Source: Alphaproteobacteria bacterium (GTDB lineage Bacteria > Pseudomonadota > Alphaproteobacteria > Rhodobacterales > Rhodobacteraceae). From it: 64,000 bases of DNA. The position numbers were made by a program, and so were the translations under genes. Location of the stretch: the NCBI GenBank assembly GCA_030433335.1, contig JAUILL010000005.1, positions 111,905 to 175,904 of the forward strand. Direction: 5' to 3'. The notes beneath the pieces are model-generated. The model saw nothing but the letters and a program-made list of their open reading frames with translations, searched no databases and was not told the DNA's origin. Numbering within the stretch: the first letter of the stretch is position 1; every line of letters begins with the position of its first letter. Shown piece by piece: positions 1 to 9,510 of this stretch.

Positions 1-97
1 TATTGGCAGAGAAATGATATCAGCAAACCGGATCAGCGGGTGCAAAAAGTAGCTTAAATTATGCCAGATCCTGTCCAAGAGATCGGCAGTAGCTCAA

Positions 98-291
98 GGA
101 TCGGGAAAACTAGATAGCAACTGTGAGCGCACAAGCTAGAGATACAGATGCGGACCCGTTCCGCAGATCACCCTCCCGGCCAGCGGTTTCTGGAAATGCC
201 GCACGAACAGGCCTGACAGAAGACCGCACTCGATCACCTTGCTTAGAAGTCAAAGGCACTTGCACAACGGGCGGCAACCACAGAAGTTGCT
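98..291 (+). repeat. Left arm of a 194-bp inverted repeat flanking the RTX gene
   Basis: This segment is the reverse complement of 2971-3164 with about 10-11 mismatches by eye, so roughly 95 percent identity over 194 bp. The two arms point towards each other around the single RCC1/RTX gene. No convincing protein or known IS terminal sequence is recognised in the arms. The rest of 1-402 holds nothing else I can support. Confidence 0.85.
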
Positions 292-402
292 TAATGCGTT
301 TTTGTTCCTCTCCCAGCCAAAAAAGAGTAGCCGAAAACTCCAACTTCAAATGGCCCATTTTTTATCGGGCCGAGCAGGGCAGTCACCTCGACCAAATATC
401 AG

Positions 403-2832
403 TCATAAATCGTAGTCAAAGCTGACCTTATCGAACAACTCTTCTAATTTCTCGACACCCTCTACTACGAGGGTGCTCTCCCCAAAGTTGAAAACAACTG
501 CGCCTTCAATCGCACTAGCGAACTCGAGGATAAAAGCCTCTGCAATCCAGGATTCCAAATCGTCGTTAGTCGAATAGATTACAAGCGTGTCTCCACCCTT
601 CATATCGGTTATGGTGTCGTTGCCTCCCAGAGCGATGTTCATCGCGAAGGTATCTGCCGCAGCTCCTCCGGTTAGAATGTCGTCTTGTTGTCCACCGTCC
701 AAGTGATCTTGGCCGTCGCCGCCACGTAGATGGTCATTCCCGATACCGCCCGACAGATCGTCATCGCCATCCATCCCAAACAACTGATCGTTTCCCGCAC
801 GACCATAAAGCTTGTCCGCGTGGGACCCGCCCTTGAGCAGATCTTTGCCCTTGCCTCCCACAAGATCATCATGGCCCAAACCACCCCGTAGTGTGTCGTC
901 GCCACTTCCCCCGACCAGTCTGTCAGAGCCTTTGGCTCCTGTCAGGTCGTCCGCACCAACCCCACCATTCAAGGTGTCGTCGCCCATCCCGCCTTCCAAG
1001 ACGTCGAAATCACTGCCACCCTTGAGCTTATCTTCACCCAAGCCACCCAACAGTGTATCGCTACCAGAACCACCCAGTAGTGTGTCCGAGCCAGATGCAC
1101 CAAGAATTCTATCATCACCGCCTGCGGCCCATACTCTGTCAGAGCCTGCGCCTGAGTTGATGTCATCTGCAGTCTCGCCGAAGCTGAGAATGTCATCCGA
1201 GGCGGTTGGCGTTTTACCGTCGTTTTCAATCCATATGATTGGACTGCTCAGGATTTCAGTCGTGCCGTCGCCATCGGTATAGCTGATCTCCAGCCTGAAT
1301 GGCTCACCTATATCGGGATCGTCAAGTAAGTAGGTCGAGCCTGACGCACCTGAAATCACATCCTCTTGGCGGTACCACTGGTAGTGTACCTCGCCCATTC
1401 CATTTGAGTCCGTGATACCAGAAATGTCTGAAACAAGTACTTCTAAATCCCCGTGTTCTTGGGTGACCAGAATCTCACCACTTGGAACGAAATTCTGACC
1501 AGCTTCAAAACCGATTTCCCAAACATCTGGGTCTGCAAATGCGACAACTCCGCTTGCTAATTCGTCTGCTACGGCAGAAGAATCGCCTCCTTGTGTGGCA
1601 TCTCCCCAAGTCACGACCGATCCATCTTCTTTCAATGCGGCAAAAGAGTATGAATTGTTATAAACAGCAGTTACACCACCTGTTAGTTGCGCCGAGACAG
1701 AAGAAGAATCGCCTCCGTATGTGGCATCTCCCCAAGTCACGACCGACCCATCTTCTTTCACTGCGGCAAAAGCGTATGGATTGCTATAAACAGCAGTTAC
1801 ACCACCTGTTAATAGCGTCGAGACAGAAGAAGAATCGCCACCGTATGTGGCATCTCCCCAAGTCACCACCGATCCATCGTCTTTCACTGCGGCAAAAGAG
1901 TGTCCATTGCTATAAACAGCAGTTACACCACCTGTGAGTAACGTTGAGACAGAAGAAGAATCGCCTCCGCGTGTGGCATATCCCCAAGTCACAACCGATC
2001 CATCGTCTTTTAATGCAGCAAAGGCTCCGCCTTTGCCGAAAACCTCGACTACGCCATCAGCGAGAGACTCGGAGATTGGCATCTCTCCGCCCCCACCCCA
2101 AGTCACGACCGAGCCATTCTCTTTCACTGCGGCAAAGGCGTTTCCAGAGCTATAGATCGCCACCACCCCTTCCGAAAGATATTCAGAAACTGCCGAAGAA
2201 TCCCCCGCGCCCTGATACCCCCAAGACACCACCGATCCATCGCTTTTCAGTGCGGCAAAGGCGCGTGAAGCGCTATAGATCGCCACCACTCCTTCCGAGA
2301 GAGAGGAGGAGGAAGCTGGTGTGAAAGTGTCGTTATAGTAGTTGGCGAGCAACCATCCCCATGTCACGACTGATCCATCGTCTTTCAATGCGGCAAAAGC
2401 TTCGTCTGTGCTGGAAATCGAGACCACACCGTCAGAAAGAAATGAAGAGACATACGTCGAATACCCCCCGCTGCCTCCATAGCCCCAAGTGACGACAGAC
2501 CCGTCATTCTTCAAAGCGGCGAAGGCGTAAGCTGTACTGTAAACAGCAGTTACACCTCCAGAAAGAGATTCAGCGACCGACGAAGAATCCCCGCCGGAAA
2601 CGTCATAGCCCCATGTCACTACTGATCCATTGTTCTTCAACGCAGCAAAGGCATATGTGGTACTGTATACCGCAATGACACCTTCAGAAAGAGGCGTAGA
2701 AACTGATGAAGAATCATCACTGCCTCCATAGCCCCAAGTCACTACTGACCCGTCTTCCTTTAGAACAGCAAAAGCATCCTCGTTCCTGTAAGTTTGAATT
2801 GACGCGTTTGTTTCAAAATACGGCTGAGCCAC
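403..2832 (-). CDS. Secreted RCC1-like repeat / RTX calcium-binding protein
   Basis: A predicted 809-residue secreted protein. Residues about 15-435 hold ten repeats of roughly 38-46 residues with the core FAAxKxDGSVVTWG, which resemble RCC1/BLIP-II beta-propeller blades. An Ig-like stretch follows (about 450-560). Then come many GGxGxDxLxGG nonapeptides (about 575-715), the calcium-binding RTX signature, and a C-terminal domain with DTFAM and NDTITD motifs typical of type I secretion substrates. There is no N-terminal signal peptide, as expected for type I export. No secretion ABC transporter lies in this window. A role in adhesion or binding is inference. The gene stands alone between inverted repeats, which suggests acquisition as a cassette. 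Confidence 0.85.
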   Translation of the reverse strand: MAQPYFETNASIQTYRNEDAFAVLKEDGSVVTWGYGGSDDSSSVSTPLSEGVIAVYSTTYAFAALKNNGSVVTWGYDVSGGDSSSVAESLSGGVTAVYSTAYAFAALKNDGSVVTWGYGGSGGYSTYVSSFLSDGVVSISSTDEAFAALKDDGSVVTWGWLLANYYNDTFTPASSSSLSEGVVAIYSASRAFAALKSDGSVVSWGYQGAGDSSAVSEYLSEGVVAIYSSGNAFAAVKENGSVVTWGGGGEMPISESLADGVVEVFGKGGAFAALKDDGSVVTWGYATRGGDSSSVSTLLTGGVTAVYSNGHSFAAVKDDGSVVTWGDATYGGDSSSVSTLLTGGVTAVYSNPYAFAAVKEDGSVVTWGDATYGGDSSSVSAQLTGGVTAVYNNSYSFAALKEDGSVVTWGDATQGGDSSAVADELASGVVAFADPDVWEIGFEAGQNFVPSGEILVTQEHGDLEVLVSDISGITDSNGMGEVHYQWYRQEDVISGASGSTYLLDDPDIGEPFRLEISYTDGDGTTEILSSPIIWIENDGKTPTASDDILSFGETADDINSGAGSDRVWAAGGDDRILGASGSDTLLGGSGSDTLLGGLGEDKLKGGSDFDVLEGGMGDDTLNGGVGADDLTGAKGSDRLVGGSGDDTLRGGLGHDDLVGGKGKDLLKGGSHADKLYGRAGNDQLFGMDGDDDLSGGIGNDHLRGGDGQDHLDGGQQDDILTGGAAADTFAMNIALGGNDTITDMKGGDTLVIYSTNDDLESWIAEAFILEFASAIEGAVVFNFGESTLVVEGVEKLEELFDKVSFDYDL
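1575..1990 (-). repeat. 126-bp tandem repeats inside the RTX gene
   Basis: Near-identical DNA units of 126 bp (42 codons) encode propeller repeats 7-10. They match far more closely at DNA level than repeats 1-6 do, which points to recent unit duplication or homogenisation. Copy number could vary between strains. Confidence 0.75.
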
Positions 2833-2970
2833 TTTAAGTCCTGACCTATATTGAATTTACCACGTAGTAATTGAATTTTGGGTGAGCTTAATCTCAGGTT
2901 GGAATAATACAATCCTTCCGCGGAGCACCGTTTCTGGCCTGCCCCCATCGACCGGTTCGGTTTGATTGCG

Positions 2971-3164
2971 AGCAACTTCTGTGGTTGCCGCCGTTTGTGC
3001 AAGTGCCTTTGACTTCTGAGCAAGGTGATCGGGTGCGGTCTTTTGTCAGGTCTGTTCGTGCGGCATTTCCAGAAGCCGCTGGCCGGGATGGTGATCTGCG
3101 GAACGGGTCCACATCTGTATCTCGAGCTTGTGCGCTCACAGTTGCTATCTGGTTTTCCCGATCC
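2971..3164 (-). repeat. Right arm of the 194-bp inverted repeat
   Basis: Inverted partner of 98-291. It lies between the RTX gene start and the first IS110 relic. The short reading frames in it are the same on both arms but match no family I know. The remaining bases of 2833-3187 show no gene. Confidence 0.85.
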
Positions 3165-3187
3165 GGATCATTTCGATCTTTTGCCCA

Positions 3188-3886
3188 CTAGGTCGTCGAC
3201 CTCTCACACCTCCTTCCCCGATGCCGCTTGTTCCAGGCTGCGCATCCTATGCGGCGGCAGTCGGCGTCGGGATCCTGTAATCCTCCTGTTTCGTCATCAT
3301 GGCCCAGACGGCTCGCTATCTTGTTCGCTAGCGCGATCTGCTCCAGCAGATCTCTACATTCGTCCCGCACAAGGGAAGCGCGCCATCTTCGGTATCGAGA
3401 AGGGCATCAATGCGGCTGAGTTGCCTTATGCCTGCCGGGAGGACATGGCCGAATTCATAGAGAAGTGCGCGCAAGGCGTTTACCAACTCGGTTCGTTGAT
3501 GCACCAAGCGTTCCTTGGCTCGGAACAACGCAGCGCGCGATTGCTGCTCTTCGGTCTTGGGCAAAACGAACCGCATCTCCGGCTGTCGTGCCGCAATGAC
3601 GATCGCCTCCGCATCAGCTGCATGGTTTTCTGCCGCTTCACGAATGGACGCACATACTGCGGGGGGATCAACAGAACTTAGTGACCGAGCTGCACCAGTT
3701 CACGAGCCCAGCAATGGGCCTACCGCAGGCCTCCATCGCTACCACAGCATCGGGATACTGCGACATGAACCGGAGGAATTGATTGCGAGACAACTTCTTC
3801 CGAAAAACCGGTCTGCCGTCAGGCGCCGCACCGTGGAGTTCGAAAACAGCTTTCGCCAGATCAACTCCGATTATCGTATTCTTCAT
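3188..3886 (-). pseudogene. IS110-family transposase remnant (copy A)
   Basis: The reading frame opens at 3886 with the IS110 N-terminus MKNTIIGVDLAKAVFELHG, whose aspartate belongs to the DEDD RuvC-like site. It then breaks. The downstream family segments PPQYVRPFVKRQK, MRFVLPKTEEQQ and ALLYEFGHVLPAGI lie in other frames at about 3670-3620, 3576-3350 and 3370-3190. At least two frameshifts are needed to join them, and the C-terminal serine-containing domain is missing or unreadable. The gene is therefore inactive. It sits tail to head with a second, different IS110 relic. Confidence 0.8.
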
Positions 3887-3981
3887 CCAGCCGTCCTCTC
3901 TGTTTTGTGGCGAATACTCACCACCAAGCTGGCACATCGCGATGCCGTTGGGGAGGGCGGCAACTATCCCATCTGTATTCA

Positions 3982-4984
3982 TTAGGGATGGCGGGGCTCC
4001 CATTTTCGCCGTTTTTTGCAAAGAGCATTGGCGATGATGACGAGCTTGCGCGCGACGGCCGTGACGATGACCTTGTGCGGCTTGCCGGCTTTGCGGAGTC
4101 GATCGGCGAAAGCTTTGAGCGTCGGGTTGTGATGTGAGGCAACCAGTGCCGCCTGGAACAGAACGTGCCGCAGAGCACGCCTGCCACCGGCGATGGCGTG
4201 CTTGCCGCGCAGCGTTCCGCTGTCCTGCGCCACAGGCGCCAGACCGGTCAGCGCTGCAGCTTGTTCGCCGGTGATCGCGCCGAGTTCGGGAAGTCATTGC
4301 CCGGCAGGGCATTGCGGCACGCAATGGCCCGAGAGGGTCGGCGATCAGCATCGAACTGGCGACCGGCCCGATTCCGGGAACGGAACGAAGGATCCGCGCG
4401 GTGTCCGCAAGACGCCTTTCGCGACCGAGAAGCCCTGAAATTCGGCTTTCCAGCTCGGCGATCACGACATCCAACCGCTCTTTCAGCTCCACATCGATAT
4501 CCTCGAACAGCTCCGCAGTCCCGATTTCTGATGCGCCCGGATCTGAGCCAGAAGCCGCTCTCGCATCCTACCACCTGTGCCCGCCTGGTGGTCAAACCCC
4601 TGAGAAGGCGTAGATGTTCCGCGGGGAGTGTTCGTCCCGCCTCGGGCCTGAAGACCGGGAAGCGCGCTATAAGTTCGGCATCGATCCTGTCGGTCTTGGC
4701 GCGGGTTCCAAGGCTGCGCGCGAAGGCCTTAATTTGGGCTGGCGGCACTTGGCGGGTTTCGACGCCTGCTTCCTCCAGATGGAACCAGAGCCGCCATTCC
4801 TGCCTGCCCATATCGCTTCGAAACAGACGACGGCTCTCTGGTCGTGAGCGAGATCGGACACCGCGACATGGCCATCATCGGTATTGGGGATGCGATGACG
4901 CTGATCGTCCGGAAGGCAGTGAATATCGAGCCAGCCTCGGGTCACATCTGTCCCGATGATCCGACCGTGTGTTCCCTTCTCCAT
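3982..4984 (-). pseudogene. IS110-family transposase remnant (copy B)
   Basis: A near full-length but shattered IS110-family transposase. The start at 4984 gives IIGTDVTRGWLDIHCLP and VVCFEA. A second frame (about 4811-4560) gives GTRAKTDRIDAELIARF. A third (4492-4310) gives LKERLDVVIAELESRI and SVPGIGPVASSMLIA. A fourth (4233-3982) gives AIAGGRRALRHVLFQAALV and the normal C-terminus. Three or more frameshifts or small deletions make it inactive. The pieces stay in order, so decay by point indels is more likely than rearrangement. It differs in sequence from copy A, so the two are separate insertions. Confidence 0.85.
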
Positions 4985-5105
4985 GCTCTCGCTCGGACGT
5001 ACCTCGAACCGATGGCGGCACGCCCTCGCTCAGATAGGCGGTCCCACGCGGGCCGCTGGCAACTGTTCGAGACAATGAAGGAGTGGCGGTGCCGACAGGC
5101 TAAGA

Positions 5106-5186
5106 AGCGTGGTCATGCGACAAGGGTCAGACGTCGCGCACCACCCCGTCGCGCGTCCTGGCCGGGACACGCGACGGGACCACGCT
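5106..5186 (-). other. Long hairpin upstream of the IS110 relic, possible bridge-RNA relic
   Basis: The arms CCCGTCGCG (5145-5153) and CGCGACGGG (5170-5178) pair around a short loop, continued inside by GTCC/GGAC. An outer pair AGCGTGGT (5106-5113) and ACCACGCT (5179-5186) encloses it. It lies in the non-coding end 5' of IS110 copy B, where IS110-group elements are known to encode their bridge RNA. Assignment as a bridge-RNA remnant is inference. Confidence 0.35.
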
Positions 5187-5199
5187 ACCAGATCCGGGA

Positions 5200-5444
5200 T
5201 ACAGAAGGGTTAGGACTCAGTGATTTCGGTCGCGCCGCATGATTCACTGTTCGGAAAACGGAGCGGTGACATGAGCGATCTTTTCTGGCTGACCGAAGTG
5301 CAGATGGCACGTCTGGCGCCTTTCTCTCTTAAGCCTCACGGGGAGCCACAGGTTGATGATAAACGCGTCTTGAGCGGTATGATCTTCATCAATCGCAATG
5401 GCTTTTGCGTTGGCGGGATGCGCCAAAGGAGTGCGGTCCGCAAT
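5200..5444 (+). pseudogene. Truncated IS5-family (IS427-like) element
   Basis: From the ATG at 5271 the frame reads MSDLFWLTEVQMARLAPF and RVLSGMIFINRNG, the N-terminus of IS427-group IS5-family transposases. The expected next segment RWRDAPKE appears one frame over at about 5408, so there is a frameshift. Similarity stops abruptly at 5444, where the next IS begins. The sequence GGTTAGGACTC at about 5209 resembles the left end of such elements. The rest of the element is not found on the far side of the inserted IS. Confidence 0.7.
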
Positions 5445-6471
5445 GGCGTTGTTGGAGTACTCAGCCGGTGAAGGATTCACATCGGGAATCCATGCGGTTA
5501 GACGAGCTGCATGAGCAATCCCAAGCCCACCCGCTACCGCACGACGAACTGGTCCACCTACAACGATGTGCTCAGGAAGCGCGGGGCGCTGCTGATCTGG
5601 CTGGACAAGGAGGTGACCTGGCACGCGCCTCTTGAGGGACGCCCGGGGCGCCCGCCGGTCGTTTCGAAAGCCGCGATCCAGTTCTGCCTATCGATCAAGG
5701 TTCTGTTCAAGTTGCCGCTCAGGCAGACAGCCGGGATGGTCGCGAGCCACCTGCGCTTGGCAGGGCTGGACTGGCCCGTTCCGGACTACTCGACGCTGTG
5801 CCGCAGACAGAAGACCCTCAAGGTGCAGATCCCCTATCGTCGTGCCGACAGGCCTCTGAATCTTCTAGTGGACAGCACCGGCATCAAGATTCTCGGTGAC
5901 GGCGAATGGCAGGCCCGCAAGCATGGGCCGCAGGGTCGTCGCCAATGGCGCAAGGTGCATCTGGCAATGGACACGGGCACCTCGGATATCCGGGCCGTCG
6001 AGTTCACCCCCAGTCGGGACGTCGACAGCCCCGTCCTGCCAGACCTGCTGGACCAGATCCCCGAGGGCGACGACATCGGCACCGTGACCGCGGATGGTGC
6101 CTACGATACCCGCCGATGCCACGGCAATCATACCGATCCGAAGGAACAGTCGGGCTTGGAAAGAAGACTGCCCGGCTGCCAAGGCGCGCAACGAAACCTT
6201 ACGCGCCACGCGTCACTACGGTCGGGCATTCTGGAAGCGGTGGACCGGATACCACGCCCGCAGCCGCGTGGAAGCCAAGATGCGATGCCTGAAGGCCTTC
6301 GGTGAGCGCATCGCCGGGCGAAATCCCGATCGGCAAACCGCCGAAATCCACATCCGGGCCGCTCTTATCAATCGCTTCAGCGCGCTCGGCACCGCTGAGG
6401 TCATCCGCGTGGCCTGAGCCTGAACGGGAAAGAAGCACTCACGCTTCAGGCCGCCTTTCTGCAACAACGCC
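5445..6471 (+). mobile_element. IS5-family insertion sequence with terminal inverted repeats
   Basis: The left end GGCGTTGTTGGA (5445-5456) is inverted at the right end TGCAACAACGCC (6460-6471) with one mismatch, giving an element of 1027 bp. This is normal size for the IS903-like group, whose ends begin GGCTTTGTTG. The bases flanking the ends (GTCCGCAAT and AACTGTGGT) are not a target duplication, so one flank was deleted or rearranged after insertion. It interrupts the IS427-like element at 5444. Confidence 0.8.
5511..6417 (+). pseudogene. IS5-family DDE transposase, frameshifted
   Basis: The N-terminal part reads in frame from the ATG at 5511. It contains the first catalytic aspartate in LLVDSTGIKILGDGEW and the second in VTADGAYDTRRCH. 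After RRCH the frame shifts near 6120. The rest reads in the other frame (6094-6417) with AIIPIRRN, the glutamate motif YHARSRVEAKM and the normal C-terminus. Compared with the family, a short stretch after TRRCH is missing, so a small deletion caused the shift. The protein is probably non-functional. Confidence 0.85.
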
Positions 6472-6607
6472 AACTGTGGTCAGGTAAAAACAAACACCTT
6501 GAAAGAATCGCATAGGTTGTTTTAGCATTTTTGTAATTTGATAGACTTTGGGGACTTTATCCCGATTGCAAGATTGAACTGTGCAGCATTTAGCTGGAGG
6601 GCGATCC
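6472..6607 (+). promoter_or_regulatory. Presumed promoter region of the flavin/cytochrome operon
   Basis: A 136-bp AT-rich stretch between the IS right end and the first gene of a six-gene operon. It must hold the operon promoter unless the operon reads from the IS. A ribosome binding site, GGAGG, lies just before the ATG at 6608. No operator palindrome stands out. Confidence 0.4.
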
Positions 6608-8017
6608 ATGGGTGGATCATCGACAGCTGCGGCGACTATTGAGCATCTTCATAACGACAACGCCGCACTGATATTTTCCCCGTTGAGGTTCCGAAACCTC
6701 GAGGCGAAGAACCGGCTGTTCCGGTCGAACCTGTCTGGCATGTTTGACGATTATAACGGGCATGGCTCGAATGCGCGCGTCAACTGGGAACGTAAATTTG
6801 CCAAAGGTGGCGTCGGGGGGATTATCTCGAGCTATGCGCCAGTTTCTGTGCGTGGCCGCATCTTGACCCGTTACGCGATGATCGACAACGACGACAAGAT
6901 CCCGTTCTGGCGCCGCATTGGCGAGACCGCGCATGAGCATGGCGCTCTGTTCATGATGCAATTGAGCCATTCTGGTCGGCAGCAGGATCTTGGCGGCGTC
7001 GAAAATGTCTACAAAAAGGCTTTGAGTTCGACGGACCGGTCGGATTACTTCCATGGCATTCTCGCGCAGAAGATGTCGCTTGAGGATATCCGTACGGTGG
7101 TCGAGCAGTTCGCCCAAGGTGCGCGGCGGGCGCGTGAGGCAGGGCTGGACGGTGTCGAATTGCACGGCGCCAATGGCTATCTTCTCACGCAATTTCTCAG
7201 TTCTGGAATTAATGACAGAGAGGACGAATATGGCGGCAGTCTGGAAAACAGAGTGCGGTTCGTGCTCGACATTATCCGGGGAATTCGCCGCGAAGTTGGA
7301 TACGATTTCCATCTTCAAATGAAGATCAACGCGGTTGATCATAATGACTGGCTCTATCCATGGCAGAAAAAGGGGAATTCTCTCGAGGAAAGCCTGCGCA
7401 TTTGCCGGATGCTGCTGGATGACGGGAAGGGGGTAGACGCGTTTCACATCTCTTCCGGATCCACCTTTCCGCACCCGCGCAATCCTCCGGGCGATCTGCC
7501 AATGCGCGAATTGGTGCGTTGGTACGACGGGATGCTGAGCCAAGGCACGCGCACGCGTCTGAACTATGCAATCTTCCGCAATCCGGTGACGGCGGCGCTT
7601 TTCCGGCGCTACTGGATCTGGCGACGCGGCAAGATCATCGAAGGGATCAACGCCGAGTATGCCGCGGAGGTGACCAAGGCGATCCGCGCGGTGGACCCCT
7701 CGGTCAAGGTTCTGGTGACGGGCGGTTTCCAGCATGCCGATGCCATTGCTGGCGCGATCCGGGCTGGGGCGTGCGACGGGGTTTCGATTGGACGTCCTCT
7801 GATCGCTAACAACGATCTTCCGCAGATATTGCAAACCCAGAACGGTCCCGACCCGGGGCGAGAATGCACCTACTGCAACAAGTGTCTGATCAATGATCTC
7901 GAGAACCCGCTCGGTTGCTACGAAATGAGCCGGTTTCCGGGAGAAACGTTCGAGGCCAAACACGCGGCGATGATCGAAGAGGTAATGTCCGTCTTCTCTC
8001 CGCCGACCTTTCCATAG
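6608..8017 (+). CDS. Old Yellow Enzyme-family NADH:flavin oxidoreductase
   Basis: A TIM-barrel FMN oxidoreductase of about 469 residues. Family motifs are plain: MMQLSHSGRQ, VELHGANGYLLTQFLS, NDREDEYGGS and, late in the barrel, VTGGF and GVSIGRPLIANNDL for phosphate binding. The tail carries CTYCNKCLINDLENPLGC, a cysteine set (C-x2-C-x2-C-x10-C) like the 4Fe-4S site of 2,4-dienoyl-CoA reductase-type members, but the second half of those enzymes is absent. The ATG at 6608 is chosen over an in-frame ATG at 6581 because GGAGG sits a few bases before it. It heads an operon of cytochromes and a GMC enzyme, so it may reduce an unsaturated carbonyl intermediate. Substrate unknown. Confidence 0.85.
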   Translation: MGGSSTAAATIEHLHNDNAALIFSPLRFRNLEAKNRLFRSNLSGMFDDYNGHGSNARVNWERKFAKGGVGGIISSYAPVSVRGRILTRYAMIDNDDKIPFWRRIGETAHEHGALFMMQLSHSGRQQDLGGVENVYKKALSSTDRSDYFHGILAQKMSLEDIRTVVEQFAQGARRAREAGLDGVELHGANGYLLTQFLSSGINDREDEYGGSLENRVRFVLDIIRGIRREVGYDFHLQMKINAVDHNDWLYPWQKKGNSLEESLRICRMLLDDGKGVDAFHISSGSTFPHPRNPPGDLPMRELVRWYDGMLSQGTRTRLNYAIFRNPVTAALFRRYWIWRRGKIIEGINAEYAAEVTKAIRAVDPSVKVLVTGGFQHADAIAGAIRAGACDGVSIGRPLIANNDLPQILQTQNGPDPGRECTYCNKCLINDLENPLGCYEMSRFPGETFEAKHAAMIEEVMSVFSPPTFP

Positions 8018-8025
8018 GGGTGCGC

Positions 8026-9510
8026 ATGGCTATCGATTACGAACGTCTGACGCCAATCGAGGTCGCGGAGCGCAAGCGGCGGCGCATCTTCTGGGCTGTG
8101 CTGGCGCTTCTTCTGATCGCGGTGCTGGTCTGGCGAACGTTCTTTACTGAATGGGTGGTCGCACAGGACGACCCTTTGGATCACTTCAAATATGGCTCCA
8201 TCGGCAGTGAGGGCGCAAGTGGGCTGCCGCGCAAGGTGTTTGACGCGATCCCGGAGCTTTATGCGGACCATATGCAGGGGCAGGGTTGGCAGTATTTCGG
8301 TCTTGTCCAAGAGGAGGGCGCTGCGCTGCCCGTTGGCTTTTCCCGCCGCAAGGTCGATGGGATCGAGCGGGTCTGGCTGAACTGTTCGGTATGCCACATG
8401 GGGACGTATACCTTGCCAGGCGAGGAGGAGGTGCAGTTCATTCCAGGCGCCCCTTCGAACCAGCTCAGGCTACAAGAGTTGATCCGCTTCTTCATCGACG
8501 TCGGGCGCGATCCGGGTCTGAATGCCGATGCGCTGCTGGCGGTGATGGACGACACGAATTTCATCGAACGCCCGATCTATCGGTACATTGCAGTGCCAGC
8601 GGTCAAGGAAGGACTCTTGGACCTTGGTCGCCAATTGTCGTTTGTTGAGCGGCAACATGATTGGGGGCCAGGAAGGGTCGACACCTTCAATCCCTACAAG
8701 GCGATCCAATTCAACTTCCCCATGGGACCGGATAGCATCGACGAGGTCGCACTGAACGGTGCAGCGGATTATCCGGCGATCTGGATGCAAGCCCCCCGCG
8801 AAGGGATGCAGCTCCATTGGGATGGCAACAACGACAGCGTGGACGAGCGCAATCTTTCGGCTGCGCTTGGCGCTGGAGTTACCCCTGTCACTGCGGATCA
8901 TGCTGCCATTGAGCGCGTGCGCGACTGGTTGTTGGAGCTTCCGAGCCCGCGCTGGCCACTGGACATTGACGCCGATCTGGCGGCCGAAGGCGCCCCTGTC
9001 TATGCCGAATATTGCGCCGAGTGCCACGGCGGCGCGGGTGCAACAGGTTATGATTACGATCGAGGACGCTATCAGAAGCTTGGGACTGTCGAGCCGTTGT
9101 CAGAGATCGGAACAGATGTCGGGCGATGGGCCAGTTACGACGCCGATTTTGCCGCTGCTCAGAATATGCTCTACGCAGGGACTGACTACGCCTTCCGGCA
9201 TTTCCGCAAGACGAACGGCTATGCCAACCAGCCGCTCGACGGGATTTGGGCGCGGTCGCCTTATCTGCACAATGGCTCCGTTCCGACGCTACGCGATCTG
9301 CTTGAGCCCGCCGAAATGCGACCCAAGGTCTGGTGGCGCGGGCATCTAGAGATTGACCCCTTGCGCGTTGGCTATCGATCTGACGAGGCCGAAGGGCTCT
9401 TTCGTTATGACACCGCGTTGCCCGGCAACGGCAACGGCGGGCATTCCTATGGCACCGAACTGAGCGCACCTGAAAAGGATGCGCTGGTCGAATACATGAA
9501 GACGCTGTGA
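8026..9510 (+). CDS. Membrane-anchored two-heme cytochrome c (RoxA/peroxidase-like)
   Basis: 494 residues starting at the ATG at 8026, eight bases after the oxidoreductase gene. A single N-terminal membrane segment (about residues 19-38) anchors a periplasmic domain. Two covalent heme sites are seen: CSVCH (120-124) and CAECH (about residue 330). Near the C-terminus the segment GIWARSPYLHNGSVPTLRDL matches the conserved distal region of di-heme peroxidase and rubber-oxygenase (RoxA)-like cytochromes. It is a paralogue of the protein encoded at 9941-11410. Role inferred: accepts electrons from a periplasmic dehydrogenase or acts as an oxygenase. Confidence 0.8.
   Translation: MAIDYERLTPIEVAERKRRRIFWAVLALLLIAVLVWRTFFTEWVVAQDDPLDHFKYGSIGSEGASGLPRKVFDAIPELYADHMQGQGWQYFGLVQEEGAALPVGFSRRKVDGIERVWLNCSVCHMGTYTLPGEEEVQFIPGAPSNQLRLQELIRFFIDVGRDPGLNADALLAVMDDTNFIERPIYRYIAVPAVKEGLLDLGRQLSFVERQHDWGPGRVDTFNPYKAIQFNFPMGPDSIDEVALNGAADYPAIWMQAPREGMQLHWDGNNDSVDERNLSAALGAGVTPVTADHAAIERVRDWLLELPSPRWPLDIDADLAAEGAPVYAEYCAECHGGAGATGYDYDRGRYQKLGTVEPLSEIGTDVGRWASYDADFAAAQNMLYAGTDYAFRHFRKTNGYANQPLDGIWARSPYLHNGSVPTLRDLLEPAEMRPKVWWRGHLEIDPLRVGYRSDEAEGLFRYDTALPGNGNGGHSYGTELSAPEKDALVEYMKTL

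Noticed and set aside
1..402. Short frames on both strands near the left edge
   Set aside because: They fall in the inverted-repeat arm, recur in the other arm with no family match, and have no start signals.
1575..1990. The evenly spaced repeats as a CRISPR array
   Set aside because: The units are 126 bp, in frame, and encode propeller blades; there are no spacers.
4165..4959. 264-codon plus-strand frame across the IS110 relic
   Set aside because: Antisense of the decayed transposase.
12..6480. A complete active transposon carrying the RTX gene
   Set aside because: Every transposase in the region is frameshifted or truncated, and the 194-bp arms match no IS end I know.
6617..7963. 448-codon minus-strand frame opposite the Old Yellow Enzyme gene
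   Set aside because: No start signal or protein likeness; the plus strand clearly encodes the flavin enzyme.
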